Shown here in pieces: positions 41,975 through 51,152 of a stretch of 64,000 nt of DNA; position 1 is the stretch's first letter, and the number at the start of each line of letters is the position of its first letter. The translations under genes were made by a program, and so were the position numbers. The DNA comes from Pseudanabaena cinerea FACHB-1277 (GTDB taxonomy: Bacteria > Cyanobacteriota > Cyanobacteriia > Pseudanabaenales > Pseudanabaenaceae): contig NZ_JACJPY010000009.1 of the NCBI RefSeq assembly GCF_014696345.1, positions 1 through 64,000 of the forward strand, in the 5' to 3' direction. The notes beneath the pieces are model-generated. The model saw nothing but the letters and a program-made list of their open reading frames with translations. It made no database searches and had not been told where the DNA came from.

Positions 41975-42850
41975 ATGGCTGTTCGTCCTTTGAAGTGGTG
42001 GCTCCTGATTGGTTTAACCTTATTTTCAGCGATCGCGGCAATGATGTTTGGTGTATCCCGTGCTGATGCCTTGCAGGTAATGCTCAAACCAAGTACACCG
42101 AAATTGGGCGATACAGTCTCAGTCTGGATTGCTAGTAAGTCGCAAAATTCGCCATCGGTGGAGATTTCGGGGCAGCAATATCCTGTATTTGCGATCGCGC
42201 CCAATCGTTGGCGAGCATTTATCCCCACTACCCCCTTAGATAAACCAGGAACGCGACAGGTAATAGTTAGTGCCGATGGACAACAGCAAACCCTAGCTAT
42301 GCCCTTGGCAAGTCGTCAGTTTCCCACCCAAAGCCTCTGGATCGATGAATCAGGAGGAGGTTTAGAACCAACAGATTATGAATGGGATACCGTTTCTGCT
42401 TTCAAAAAGTTGGTGACACCGCAGAAGTTTTGGCAAGGTGCATTCCTCAGACCCAATGATGGCGAAATCACCACCATATTCGGGGTACAGCGTTATTACA
42501 ATGGCGTTTTTGCCGAAGACTATTACCATCGCGGCGTTGACTATGCAGGAGCCTACGGTTCTCCCGTAATCTCCCCTGCCGATGGTTATGTGCGGCTAGT
42601 TGGCACGGTTGCACAAGGCTTTCGCTTGCATGGCAATACTGTCGGCGTTGATCATGGTCAAGGGGTATTAAGTATTTTCCTGCATCTCAGCAAAATCTAT
42701 GTCAAGGATGGTGATTTTGTGAAAGCAGGTCAGGTAGTAGGCGCGTTAGGTTCCACTGGTGCTTCCACTGGACCACATTTGCATTGGGGGCTATATGTCA
42801 ATGGTCAAGCTGTTGATCCTGTGCCTTGGCGCTACGAAAGTATTGAGTAA
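41975..42850 (+). CDS. M23-family metallopeptidase, exported
   Basis: The 291-aa protein has an N-terminal signal/anchor (WWLLIGLTLFSAIAAMMFGV), a beta-sandwich-like region (~30-130), and a C-terminal LytM/M23 domain (~185-285). That domain has YYHRGVDYAG (HxxxD Zn ligands), LSIFLHLSKIYVKDGD and HLHWGLYVNG (HxH). All Zn ligands are present, so it should be an active peptidoglycan endopeptidase in the periplasm, used for wall growth or cell separation. Confidence 0.92.
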   Translation: MAVRPLKWWLLIGLTLFSAIAAMMFGVSRADALQVMLKPSTPKLGDTVSVWIASKSQNSPSVEISGQQYPVFAIAPNRWRAFIPTTPLDKPGTRQVIVSADGQQQTLAMPLASRQFPTQSLWIDESGGGLEPTDYEWDTVSAFKKLVTPQKFWQGAFLRPNDGEITTIFGVQRYYNGVFAEDYYHRGVDYAGAYGSPVISPADGYVRLVGTVAQGFRLHGNTVGVDHGQGVLSIFLHLSKIYVKDGDFVKAGQVVGALGSTGASTGPHLHWGLYVNGQAVDPVPWRYESIE

Positions 42851-42941
42851 ATTAGGGATAAGAAATAAATAACTTATGCATTGAGAGGAATGGCTCTATA
42901 GTTCCATTTAGGAAGATATTCGTCAAAAATAATTGATGCAT

Positions 42942-43145
42942 TCCTTCACAGGCTCTGGTGACATGGGGCAATAGGCGATGTTCGATGGGATTGTATTTTG
43001 ATGTATAGGGATGGTAATGCGCGATCCTAATTTCAATACCGATGTCTTTGGCAAATTTCTGTAAATCTTCCTTGAAGATGTAATAGTTTGCACTATTGCT
43101 GCCTCCACCATCACATAAAAATAAGATTGATGTAGCAAAGGCATA
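42942..43145 (-). pseudogene. C-terminal fragment of an ISAzo13-type transposase
   Basis: One minus-strand frame reads FATSIL-F-CDGGGSNSANYYIFKEDLQ, KFAKDIGIEIRIAHYHPYTS, KYNPIEHRLLPHVTRACEG, which I recognise as the C-terminal part of ISAzo13-family transposases. The N-terminal two thirds are missing, and the downstream tail is unrelated. A 73-aa ORF in another frame of the same bases is spurious. The rest of the gap (42851-43366) is AT-rich with nothing else identified. Confidence 0.75.
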
Positions 43146-43366
43146 CAGCCTGTTTAGCTATCAAGGGGTACAATTTTAGCCTGTAACGGTTGCGTGGCCT
43201 ATTCTACTGTGTTCCATATTGCCTCACCAGGCTGTATGTTATTTATTTTTCATTCCTTAGGACTTATATTTACTATATTTGCTAATCGCAAAACAGAGAT
43301 GTAACCGTCTAGATGTAATGATAAATACTCTCGATAAAATTTAGATTGGGAAGAACAGATTTAAAA

Positions 43367-44218
43367 ATGCAGTTATTACAAACTCGCTTAACTGACTATC
43401 TCGAAAAACTGGTCATTGAACGCAATCCTTATTATTCGTCAGCAGGACATCTGTTTGCCCGTGAATATATCCGATCGCATTTTGCTAGATTTGGTGAAGT
43501 GATAACCCATGAGTTTGAAGTCAATGGCAATCAACACCAGAATTTGATTTTGCATATTCCCGCCAATTCACAACAGTTAGGAGGAAAGAGGCGATCGCCG
43601 ATTATCATTGGCGCACATTACGATACGGTAGCAGGTTGTGTGGGAGCCGATGATAATGCTTCTGGATTGTCTGTCCTGCTCGAACTCGCCGCCCATCTAT
43701 CGGCAAATCCGATCAACTATCCTGTTCAATTGATTGCCTTTGATATGGAAGAATTTGGACTGTGTGGTAGTGCGGCCTATGCCCATAAACTGAAATCTGA
43801 GGGGCAGAGATTACGGCTCATGATTTCCTTGGAAATGTTGGGCTATTGTGATCGCACACCCTATTCACAGCAATATCCCAGGGGTTTAGATAGGTTCTAT
43901 CCCAATACTGGCGATTTTATTGCTTTGATTGGCAGTATTCCCACAATTCCCGAATTACTACATTTTCAACGCCACATGAAGCCGAGCGTAGCCTGTGAGT
44001 GGCTACCCGCAGGTTGGCGCGGCTTGGCGATTCCTGATACCCGCCGCAGTGATCATGCACCTTTTTGGGATGAGGGTTACAAAGCGCTAATGATTACTGA
44101 TACTGCGAATATGCGAAACCCGCACTATCATAAAAGTAGCGATCGCTTAGAAACCTTAGACTTAGAGTTTCTTGCCCATGTATGTCATGGCTTAATCTTG
44201 GGTTTGGCGAAGCTCTAG
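43367..44218 (+). CDS. M28-family zinc aminopeptidase-like protein
   Basis: The ~283-aa protein has the M28 metal ligands in order: GAHYDTV (His/Asp), GADDNASG (bridging Asp), DMEEFGL (catalytic Glu and ligand), and a C-terminal NPHYHKSSD (His). It has no signal peptide, so it acts in the cytoplasm. The ATG at 43367 is preferred to a TTG 21 bases upstream because it gives a helical start with better spacing. The substrate peptide is unknown. Confidence 0.88.
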   Translation: MQLLQTRLTDYLEKLVIERNPYYSSAGHLFAREYIRSHFARFGEVITHEFEVNGNQHQNLILHIPANSQQLGGKRRSPIIIGAHYDTVAGCVGADDNASGLSVLLELAAHLSANPINYPVQLIAFDMEEFGLCGSAAYAHKLKSEGQRLRLMISLEMLGYCDRTPYSQQYPRGLDRFYPNTGDFIALIGSIPTIPELLHFQRHMKPSVACEWLPAGWRGLAIPDTRRSDHAPFWDEGYKALMITDTANMRNPHYHKSSDRLETLDLEFLAHVCHGLILGLAKL

Positions 44219-44271
44219 AAACCGCCCCAAAGAACTTTACACTATCTGTACCATTGGCTAGCAAATTTTAA

Positions 44272-44628
44272 ATGGAAATATCCGCCATACCAACGGAGGT
44301 ACTGACCCTCAATCCTGATCGCCTCTTAGCGAAACTATACTTAGACTGGATGCCACAACCAGGCAACTATATCGATGTGGAAGGCAACACTTATACCATC
44401 CTAGAACGCCGTCATAGATATCAGTTTCGCCGTGGTAAATATAATTTATTTAGAATCTTGGTCTATGTGCAGCCTGCACCAGCCAACTTAGAACGCAGCA
44501 TAATCGATGGGCGTTGGGTAATTGGCGATGTGAAATGTCTCTATAACGCTCATTCAGAGATATTGCGTTGTGCCGTTAATCCTGATGGTCCCTGTCGGGA
44601 CTGCCGCTTTTGGGAAAGCGTTGTATAA
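44272..44628 (+). CDS. DUF6464 family protein
   Basis: The 118-aa protein fits the cyanobacterial DUF6464 pattern: GNYIDVEGNTYTILERRHRYQF, RGKYNLFRILVYVQ, RWVIGDVKCLYNAHSEILRCAVNP and a terminal CRDCRFWE. The C-terminal Cys cluster (CxxC and upstream Cys) could bind a metal. It converges on the TPR gene with a 4-bp gap. Function unknown. Confidence 0.8.
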   Translation: MEISAIPTEVLTLNPDRLLAKLYLDWMPQPGNYIDVEGNTYTILERRHRYQFRRGKYNLFRILVYVQPAPANLERSIIDGRWVIGDVKCLYNAHSEILRCAVNPDGPCRDCRFWESVV

Positions 44629-44632
44629 CTGG

Positions 44633-46024
44633 CTATTGCCGATCGCTTTCCAAATCAAAAATCACCTTTTGCCAATACCAAACTTCGGGCATATTTGGAT
44701 GTTCTTGCTTGGCAATATCAATCAAACGCTGGGCGATCGCCATATTGCCACCAACGAGGGCTAAGAGTGTTTGTTGTAGTTCTAAACTGGGCATTTTTAC
44801 CAAATCCACAGCAGCAGCAGCCTCTGTCTGTTTACGTCTGTCAGATTGCGACTGTTTGGCTAATTCTGATCGCCAGAGATTGACCCGATCAATGGCATAA
44901 CGGTAAAGTTCCATTTTGGCGCGATTAAACCAAATATTGGCAGCAGTTTGATAGTCAGCGATCGCCCCCTCCAAGTCGCCAAAGTCATATCTAGCATCAG
45001 CGCGATCGCCATATAGTTTGGGGGTATCCGCATCTGCATCTTTAATCAGCGAGATCGCCCGTGACAAGTCTTCAATGGCAGAGCGATAATCCTTGAGTTT
45101 TAGCCTAGCCCTAGCTCGAAATTCATAAATTCGGTAACTATTTGGATATTCACGCGCCAGCTCATCAAAATCAGCAATTGCGCCTTGAGCATCACCGATC
45201 TCAGAGCGAATTGTGCCGCGCCCAATGCGTACCTCCAGATTGTGTGGTTCTAAAAACAGGGCTTGATTGAGATCTTTGATTGCTTGTTGCGGGTCGCCCA
45301 ATTTGGCTAGGGTTAGACCACGCAAGCAATAGGCTTGGACATTTTTAGGCTCAACTTTGAGTAACCAATTGAGATCACTAAGGGCATCAGCATAGTCACT
45401 TTTATCAATTTTTTGCTGCACAATTGCCAAAACATCGCTGATCGAAGGTGGCAAACTTGCCTCCAAAGCTTTGTAATTTTCAATGCAACTACGGCAATTT
45501 ACTTCATCGCGCAATTCTATAAATAAATTAGCTGCCTGTTTGTAAGCTGCGATCGCCTGCTCAATTTGATTTTGTTTCTTACAAATCAAGCCTAATAACT
45601 GATAGGCGGTTGCTGACTTAGGTGCAAATTTTAACGCCTGAACAATATCCGTTTGGGCAGCAATAATATCGGCGATCGCGATTTTGGCAATGCTACGAGC
45701 AATATAAACTTCGGGAGCCTCTGGACTGAAGATTAGGGCTTGATCGTAGTCAGCGATCGCCCCCTGTTGATCGCCAAGATCGTATAGCAATAAGCCTCTT
45801 TGGTAATAGGCCGCAGGTAGCTGAGGCTGTGACGCGATCGCCGCACTAAAAACCTGCACAGCACCATAGCGATCGCCTGCTTTTACCTTAGCTAGCCCCT
45901 GATTATAAAATTCCAGATAAATTTTGACATCCCCCCTACCTTGATCATCGAAATTGGCTAAATTGTCAGATAGCGAATCATCGGGAGTAAAGTTAGAGGA
46001 AGCAAGTTCTTCAATCATATTCAA
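44633..46024 (-). CDS. tetratricopeptide-repeat protein
   Basis: The 463-aa protein is an array of about nine TPR units (e.g. PAAYYQRGLLLYDLGDQQGAIADYDQAL; VQAYCLRGLTLAKLGDPQQA). A gap at ~195-210 is helical, and the last ~80 residues are Gln-rich and helical without a repeat. There is no signal peptide or membrane segment. TPR arrays bind partner peptides; the partner is not evident. Confidence 0.88.
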   Translation of the reverse strand: MNMIEELASSNFTPDDSLSDNLANFDDQGRGDVKIYLEFYNQGLAKVKAGDRYGAVQVFSAAIASQPQLPAAYYQRGLLLYDLGDQQGAIADYDQALIFSPEAPEVYIARSIAKIAIADIIAAQTDIVQALKFAPKSATAYQLLGLICKKQNQIEQAIAAYKQAANLFIELRDEVNCRSCIENYKALEASLPPSISDVLAIVQQKIDKSDYADALSDLNWLLKVEPKNVQAYCLRGLTLAKLGDPQQAIKDLNQALFLEPHNLEVRIGRGTIRSEIGDAQGAIADFDELAREYPNSYRIYEFRARARLKLKDYRSAIEDLSRAISLIKDADADTPKLYGDRADARYDFGDLEGAIADYQTAANIWFNRAKMELYRYAIDRVNLWRSELAKQSQSDRRKQTEAAAAVDLVKMPSLELQQTLLALVGGNMAIAQRLIDIAKQEHPNMPEVWYWQKVIFDLESDRQ

Positions 46025-46034
46025 CCGTATTATT

Positions 46035-46070
46035 CAACTTTATTTTAACTTTATTTTAACTTTATTTTAC
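46035..46070. repeat. AACTTTATTTT three times in tandem
   Basis: An 11-bp AT-rich unit repeats three times just upstream of the TPR gene, where its promoter or leader should be. Copy number may vary between strains. The rest of 46025-46441 shows nothing else I can name. Confidence 0.8.
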
Positions 46071-46441
46071 AGGCTCCTGTCTGGGCATCTGCAACCAAAA
46101 TTTATCTCCCGTAAGGCAATCGTTAGGGAATGTCGTAACTTCAACCTCAATAAAATTTTGCTGCTAAAATTAGATAATTAGTAGATAATCAGTAGATTAT
46201 TATAACCACATCTGCTTTTAGATCCTTCTGTAAGGAAGGTTACGTCTTTCCAAAAAATCATGCCATGACGGAAACCATTTCCATTATTATTCTTTATTTC
46301 CCAAAAGGTCTAATTTAAAAATTCACATATCAGCTTTACAAATACAGCGTAAATTTGCTAACCTAGTAGATCGCCGCCTAAATCATAGATGCGCTCAAAA
46401 TACAGCATAATTAAGAACAACACTTTGCTACCCAAATAAGC

Positions 46442-46633
46442 ATGACTCAAATAATCGTTGGTGAAAATGAAGGGATTGAATCGGCATTACGTCGATTTAA
46501 GAAAAAAATCCAAAAAGCTGGTTTACTAGCAGATATCCGTCGCTGTCAGTATCACGAAACCGCAGGTGAAAAACGTAAGCGCAAGGCTGAAAATGCTAAG
46601 CGGCGTGGACGTTTCCGCCGCCGCGATGTGTAA
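46442..46633 (+). CDS. rpsU: 30S ribosomal protein S21
   Basis: The 63-aa basic protein has the S21 pattern [20 protein letters not shown], then [20 protein letters not shown] and a Lys/Arg-rich end. It sits near the mRNA 3' end/anti-Shine-Dalgarno region of the 30S subunit. It is monocistronic and followed at once by a strong terminator. Confidence 0.95.
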   Translation: MTQIIVGENEGIESALRRFKKKIQKAGLLADIRRCQYHETAGEKRKRKAENAKRRGRFRRRDV

Positions 46634-46635
46634 AT

Positions 46636-46668
46636 AAAAAAGGGATGTGCTTTGCATATCCCTTTTTT
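46636..46668. terminator. bidirectional terminator between rpsU and the convergent oxidoreductase gene
   Basis: AAAAAAGGGAT/ATCCCTTTTTT with an inner TGC/GCA pair and TTT loop forms a stem with U-tracts in both directions. It starts 2 bp after the rpsU stop and ends 3 bp before the convergent gene's stop. Confidence 0.92.
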
Positions 46669-46671
46669 TGT

Positions 46672-47655
46672 TTAGCGCACAAACGCTGGCATAACTTCGG
46701 CGGCGGTCATCAATCCATAGATACCACGTTCATGAAATTGTTTACCTGATTTGAGATAGCCAAAGGCGGGTCCACAGACATTTGCTGCCATACTGGTTTC
46801 ATCGCCAAGGGTGAAGGTATGGGTGGAGATTTTGCCCTCAAAGGTGCGCCCTGTTAGTTTCATGTTGGTGCTGAGAGGCTTTTTAGGATTGCGGGTATCA
46901 ACTACGCCCCCAACAGTGACACGATCGCGATCGCAGATCCCAACCCGTTCGAGCATGATGTCATCGGCATGTTCCATGTTTTCGAGAGTAATTAAACCGT
47001 TGGTCTTTTCTAGCAATGCTTCCACCTCAGCATCAGTCATAGCTTGGGCGATATCCACACTATAACCAGACATATGGGCAATGTCTTCGCGGATAGTGGC
47101 ACGGTAAGCATTCCAGTTGGCAATGCCCACACCGAAAGTGATCTCGACCCGATGGACTTCAGCAAAGCTTTGGGCGGCGATCGCGGCGGCGGCGGTCAAT
47201 AGTCCGGGGGTTGCGCCACAGCCCGACATATAGGTAATGCCTGCGGCGGTGAGTTCGGGGGCAAGGGCGATCATCTGCTCAACGGCGCTGGTGCGCTTGA
47301 TCGCATCGACTAGCACGCCCTGCCAACCTGACGAGATGAATTGCTTGGCAACACTTGCCATGAAGGTATTGGGCAGGTTGGGCAATGCTAAGAAATAGCC
47401 ATCGACATCTTGGGCGGTGGCGATCGCCTCAGCAATACTTTCTTGACTCAAACGCCCCGCATTTGCGAGATAGCCCAATGAGCCTTGGTTCTGATAGGTG
47501 GCGATCGCCTCATTAGCATTGAGTCCTTGAGGGGCATAGGCAAAACCTTCTTTATCTGCCGCCACGACCAATTGCATTTCCTGCTTAGCGCTAAGTAGCT
47601 TAGCGGCGGCCTGTCCTAAGCCACCAAATCCTAAAATTCCAATTTTTAATGTCAT
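46672..47655 (-). CDS. saccharopine-dehydrogenase-like oxidoreductase
   Basis: The 327-aa protein has an N-terminal Rossmann motif ([18 protein letters not shown]) and a central [23 protein letters not shown] segment, as in cyanobacterial proteins annotated saccharopine-dehydrogenase-like or carboxynorspermidine-synthase-like. It should use NAD(P)H. The exact substrate is not settled by sequence; a role in polyamine or lysine-related metabolism is inference. Confidence 0.8.
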   Translation of the reverse strand: MTLKIGILGFGGLGQAAAKLLSAKQEMQLVVAADKEGFAYAPQGLNANEAIATYQNQGSLGYLANAGRLSQESIAEAIATAQDVDGYFLALPNLPNTFMASVAKQFISSGWQGVLVDAIKRTSAVEQMIALAPELTAAGITYMSGCGATPGLLTAAAAIAAQSFAEVHRVEITFGVGIANWNAYRATIREDIAHMSGYSVDIAQAMTDAEVEALLEKTNGLITLENMEHADDIMLERVGICDRDRVTVGGVVDTRNPKKPLSTNMKLTGRTFEGKISTHTFTLGDETSMAANVCGPAFGYLKSGKQFHERGIYGLMTAAEVMPAFVR

Positions 47656-47840
47656 TAAATTTAACTGCGTTTATTGTGATATTAAGTAAAAGCTGAAGAT
47701 ACAAAGTCTAAGATCCCCGACTTTTTCTTTGCAATCATAGATCAGTTCTGCTAGTCACACATAAAGTCTGAGATCTGGGGTAGCGATTGCAGGAACTAAG
47801 ATAATGGTCAGGTTGAGCCGATGAAATCGTTGAAGACTTA

Positions 47841-47963
47841 ATGTATCGTCTGGAAAGCATTCTTCCCTTAGTTATTGATGAAATTGAAGAGGAGATAAAC
47901 CTATTTGAGAGGTTCAGCAATTTTTATGGATATACGTTCTATGTGCTACAAGTAAGGCAGTGA
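47841..47963 (+). CDS. 40-codon ORF, uncertain
   Basis: MYRLESILPLVIDEIEEEIN then LFERFSNFYGY gives a protein-like helical sequence of 40 residues in the 395-bp gap 47656-48050. It may be a small gene or the remnant of one; an in-frame stop lies nine codons upstream. No RBS is obvious. The rest of the gap holds nothing I recognise. Confidence 0.3.
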   Translation: MYRLESILPLVIDEIEEEINLFERFSNFYGYTFYVLQVRQ

Positions 47964-48050
47964 TTAGATTTGTTACATTCTGCCCTCAATAATTGACCTG
48001 CATCGCTGCTGCAACCCTGATTACCCCTAATAAACTTGCCAACAAAGTCT

Positions 48051-49136
48051 ATGACAACCAATCAACAGCCAAATTCTGGACAGCCCTCGCCTAATTTTCC
48101 TGTCAATATACCACCCAACTCTCCTCAAAAGACCTCTTGGGGGCGCTGGCTCATCAATGATTGGACGATGTTTGTATTGAAGCGATTGGGGCAGTCGGTG
48201 GTAGTGATTTTGGGTGTATCGATCCTCAGCTTTTTTGCAATTACCAAGTCACCTGGCAACTGTTTTGCCGAGCTTCGCAATAATCCTAGTACCCCCAAAC
48301 AAACGATCGCCCAATTAGAAAAGCAACTCAATTACGATAAGCCTGAAGTGGTGCAGTATTTGCTATGGTTGCAAAATACCCTCAGTGGCAATCTGGGCGT
48401 GCGTTGCCAAGGGCTAGCCCCCGTAACCCCCTTGATTGTAGAACGGGCGGGTAATACGCTAATTATGTCGATCGCCTCATTATTAACGACATGGCTAATC
48501 GCTATTCCTTTGGGTGTCTATAGCGCCGTTAAGCAAAATACATGGAGCGATCGCCTCATTCAAATTGTCAGCTATGGCACACAGGGATTTCCTAGTTTTG
48601 TGTTGGCGATTTTGTTACTAATGTTGGCGCAAAATACGGGCTGGTTTCCTGTGGGGGGCATGACCAGTATCGATTTTGCTGAACTTTCCCCCTTGGGACA
48701 GTTTTTTGATATTAGCCGCCATCTGATTTTGCCGACCCTCACCCTCACTCTCGTTAGCTTTGCAGGCTTGCAAAGAATCATGCGGGGCAGCCTTTTAGAT
48801 GTATTGCGCCAAGACTATATCAAAACTGCCCGTGCTAAAGGTTTACCCGAAAGCCAAGTAATTTATGTCCATGCCCTCCGCAATGCCATTAATCCCTTGG
48901 TGACATTGCTAGGATTTGAGTTTGGGGGCTTGTTAGGTGGCGCATTTGTAACCGAATTCTTTTTTAACTGGCCAGGTCTAGGCAAATTGTTACTAGATGC
49001 TACGAGGGAGAAGGATACTAATTTGGTGATGGCGGGGCTAATGTTGGGTACGGTGATGTTGGTAATCGGCAATTTAATTGGTGATATTTTGCTCAAGGCT
49101 GTTGACCCCCGCATTAAGCTCGATGATATGGAATAG
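48051..49136 (+). CDS. ABC transporter permease, DppB/OppB type
   Basis: The ~361-aa membrane protein has six predicted helices: a first after a charged Pro-rich N-terminus (WTMFVLKRLGQSVVVILGVS), and a later block with the EAA-type loop RAKGLPESQVIYVHALRNAI and FVTEFFFNWPGLGKLL. It matches peptide/nickel permeases. No partner permease, ATPase or binding protein is adjacent, so the other subunits lie elsewhere. ATG 48051 is preferred to a TTG 15 bases upstream. Confidence 0.9.
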   Translation: MTTNQQPNSGQPSPNFPVNIPPNSPQKTSWGRWLINDWTMFVLKRLGQSVVVILGVSILSFFAITKSPGNCFAELRNNPSTPKQTIAQLEKQLNYDKPEVVQYLLWLQNTLSGNLGVRCQGLAPVTPLIVERAGNTLIMSIASLLTTWLIAIPLGVYSAVKQNTWSDRLIQIVSYGTQGFPSFVLAILLLMLAQNTGWFPVGGMTSIDFAELSPLGQFFDISRHLILPTLTLTLVSFAGLQRIMRGSLLDVLRQDYIKTARAKGLPESQVIYVHALRNAINPLVTLLGFEFGGLLGGAFVTEFFFNWPGLGKLLLDATREKDTNLVMAGLMLGTVMLVIGNLIGDILLKAVDPRIKLDDME

Positions 49137-49137
49137 T

Positions 49138-49214
49138 TACAGCGCGTTGCGCTTAAACCAAAATCAAGATATTTTTTAAGTTGTTGCCTTGCGACAGTTT
49201 GAAAAATATCTTGA
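49138..49214. repeat. palindromic element before the rhomboid gene
   Basis: TTACAGCGCGTTGCGCTTAA and AACC precede a 13-bp stem (TCAAGATATTTTT) around TAAGTTGTTGCCTTGCGACA, giving the same plan as at 36723. It starts at the end of the permease gene and ends 8 bp before the rhomboid ATG. Confidence 0.8.
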
Positions 49215-49221
49215 GGTTTCT

Positions 49222-49869
49222 ATGTTCCCTTTGCATGACGACAATCCGACTCAAGATACTTCTGTCGTTGTCTATGCTTTGATTGTGATCAACATCTTGA
49301 TCTTTGGCTATCAAATGAGTTTGGCAAATTATCAGCTTGACGAATGGTTGCGGGCTTGGGCGATCATTCCCAGAGAGTTGACCACCAATTCAGTTAAGGA
49401 ACTAATTACGGTTTTTTCTTCCCAGTTTCTCCATGCGGGCATTCTCCACTTAGCAGGAAATATGTGGTTCCTCTATCTATTTGGTAACAATATTGAGGAT
49501 TTATTAGGGCGCTGGAAATTTATTATTTTCTATTTATCTTGTGGTGCAGTGGCAGCGATCGTGCAGGTGATGACTGCTCCGATGTCGGCTGTGCCGATGG
49601 TGGGAGCTAGTGGGGCTATTTCTGGAGTGATGGGCGCATACATGGTGAAATATCCCCGTGCAAGGATATCTAGTCTGGTATTTTTTGGCTTCTTTGTGAC
49701 GATTATTCCGATTCCTGCGGTGGTATTTTTGGGGCTATGGATTGCGGGACAAACAATTTATGCGGCAATGACGAATCCTAACCTGCCTGGTGTGGCTTAT
49801 CTTGCCCATGTGAGCGGCTTTGTGATGGGCGCGATCGCGATCGCGATCCTTGCTAAAGCCAAAAGATAG
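49222..49869 (+). CDS. rhomboid-family intramembrane serine protease
   Basis: The ~215-aa polytopic protein has LHLAGNMWFLYLFGNNIED (conserved H/N/W), the catalytic-Ser motif GASGAISGVMGAYMV, and HVSGFVMG with the catalytic His. It cleaves transmembrane substrates within the cytoplasmic membrane. The ATG at 49222 is chosen because an upstream TTG (49189) would place the first 11 codons inside the palindromic repeat. Confidence 0.92.
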   Translation: MFPLHDDNPTQDTSVVVYALIVINILIFGYQMSLANYQLDEWLRAWAIIPRELTTNSVKELITVFSSQFLHAGILHLAGNMWFLYLFGNNIEDLLGRWKFIIFYLSCGAVAAIVQVMTAPMSAVPMVGASGAISGVMGAYMVKYPRARISSLVFFGFFVTIIPIPAVVFLGLWIAGQTIYAAMTNPNLPGVAYLAHVSGFVMGAIAIAILAKAKR

Positions 49870-49928
49870 AGACAGGCTAAATGATCGCTCACAACGTCCC
49901 ATCCTCAATCATTAAATTTTGGGCTTTG

Positions 49929-50579
49929 TTAAGTACCAAAAGAGCGATCGCCAGCATCGCCCAGTCCTGGCACAATCCAACCCTTCTCATTCACCACTTC
50001 ATCTATGCAGGCAGAATAGATCTGCACCGTGGGAAATTTTTGATTAATTAATTGCAAAGCAGGGGGCGCACAAAGAGCATTGATAATTCTGATCTTGCCA
50101 AGATCTGCCCCGCGATCGCTTAATAATTGCAGGGTGGTCATAATCGAGCCGCCCGTTGCCATCATCGGCTCCACGATCAAAATCAGCATTTGCGGATCGA
50201 ACTGATGAGGTAAGCGATCTAGATAGCAACTCGCTTGCAGGGTTTCTTCATTACGCACTAGCCCTAAATGAAAGACATGGGCGGCGGGTAAAACCGATTG
50301 GCAGCCCTCCAACATCGCCAATCCTGCACGTAAAATCGGTACAAATGCGATCGGAATTTCTTGATCGATGACCTGACCTGCGGCGGTTGCCAAGGGCGTT
50401 TCCACATTCACCGCTTGCACTGGCAATAATTCTCGCACTGCTTCGTAGGTTAGCCATTTGCCCATTTCCTGCATCGCCGTGCGGAAAAGAGGTACTGGAG
50501 TATGTTGTTCTCTGGCGATGGTGAGCCAATGGCGGATCAGCGGATGGGGTGGTACATAAATTCGCAGTTGAGATGCCAT
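49929..50579 (-). CDS. upp: uracil phosphoribosyltransferase
   Basis: The 216-aa enzyme makes UMP from uracil and PRPP. It has the PRPP loop VEPMMATGGSIMTT (usually VDPM in others) and a C-terminal uracil-binding IDEVVNEKGWIVPGLGDAGDRSFGT. The N-terminus VPPHPLIRHWLTIARE is typical. It is soluble and monocistronic. Confidence 0.95.
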   Translation of the reverse strand: MASQLRIYVPPHPLIRHWLTIAREQHTPVPLFRTAMQEMGKWLTYEAVRELLPVQAVNVETPLATAAGQVIDQEIPIAFVPILRAGLAMLEGCQSVLPAAHVFHLGLVRNEETLQASCYLDRLPHQFDPQMLILIVEPMMATGGSIMTTLQLLSDRGADLGKIRIINALCAPPALQLINQKFPTVQIYSACIDEVVNEKGWIVPGLGDAGDRSFGT

Positions 50580-50695
50580 TAGTTTGTTGAATATGGGTTA
50601 GGGAAATCAGCTTTCTGTAGCCGCTACGTGACTAGCAAAATCAATGTTACCTTATACCAAAACTAAAAATGTAGTCACATCTTTGTGAATTGTTA

Positions 50696-51139
50696 TCAGA
50701 CAAGGCGCTGCTCTAGCCAGCTTTCAGGAACAACAATCAGCGTAGTCCCTTGGCGACGCAAAATGATTACCTTTTGCTGTGGCGCGATCGCCAAGTTAGG
50801 ATCATCACATATCGCTCGCCAAGATACACCCTCATGTTGCACCCGCCCCGCCTTACCTGCGGGTATCTCCGTGAGGGTGACACCCTGCCCAGACTCTTGG
50901 AGCTTGGCGGAATCTTTGGGAATAAAGCGGCGTGAAACAAAGGCAAAAATTAGGGCGATCGCCATCCAGATCGCGATCAAAAGTTCGGGTATGGGCAGAA
51001 TCAGAGCGATCACCGCCACTAACAAAGCGGCTAAGCCCATTGCCCCTGCGATCAAAAATGTTGGTAATGGTACTAAAAGCTCAATCACACAGAGGGCGAC
51101 ACCGATGATCAACCAAACTTGGCTAGGCAATAAATTCAT
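50696..51139 (-). CDS. NfeD-family membrane protein
   Basis: The 147-aa protein has three N-terminal membrane segments (WLIIGVALCVIELLVPLPTFL; LAALLVAVIALILPIP; AIWMAIALIFAFVS) and a C-terminal OB-fold domain (GQGVTLTEIPAGKAGRVQHEG; KVIILRRQGTTLIVVP). This is the short NfeD form that normally partners a stomatin-like protein; none is in the window. It is 13 bp downstream of mlaD on the same strand. Confidence 0.85.
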   Translation of the reverse strand: MNLLPSQVWLIIGVALCVIELLVPLPTFLIAGAMGLAALLVAVIALILPIPELLIAIWMAIALIFAFVSRRFIPKDSAKLQESGQGVTLTEIPAGKAGRVQHEGVSWRAICDDPNLAIAPQQKVIILRRQGTTLIVVPESWLEQRLV

Positions 51140-51152
51140 GGATTGCTACAGC

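Noticed and set aside
42923-43144. 73-aa minus-strand ORF
   Set aside because: A different frame of the same bases encodes a recognisable transposase C-terminus, so this ORF is spurious.
49189-49221. TTG start and 11-residue extension of the rhomboid
   Set aside because: It lies within the palindromic repeat; the ATG at 49222 gives the usual N-terminus.
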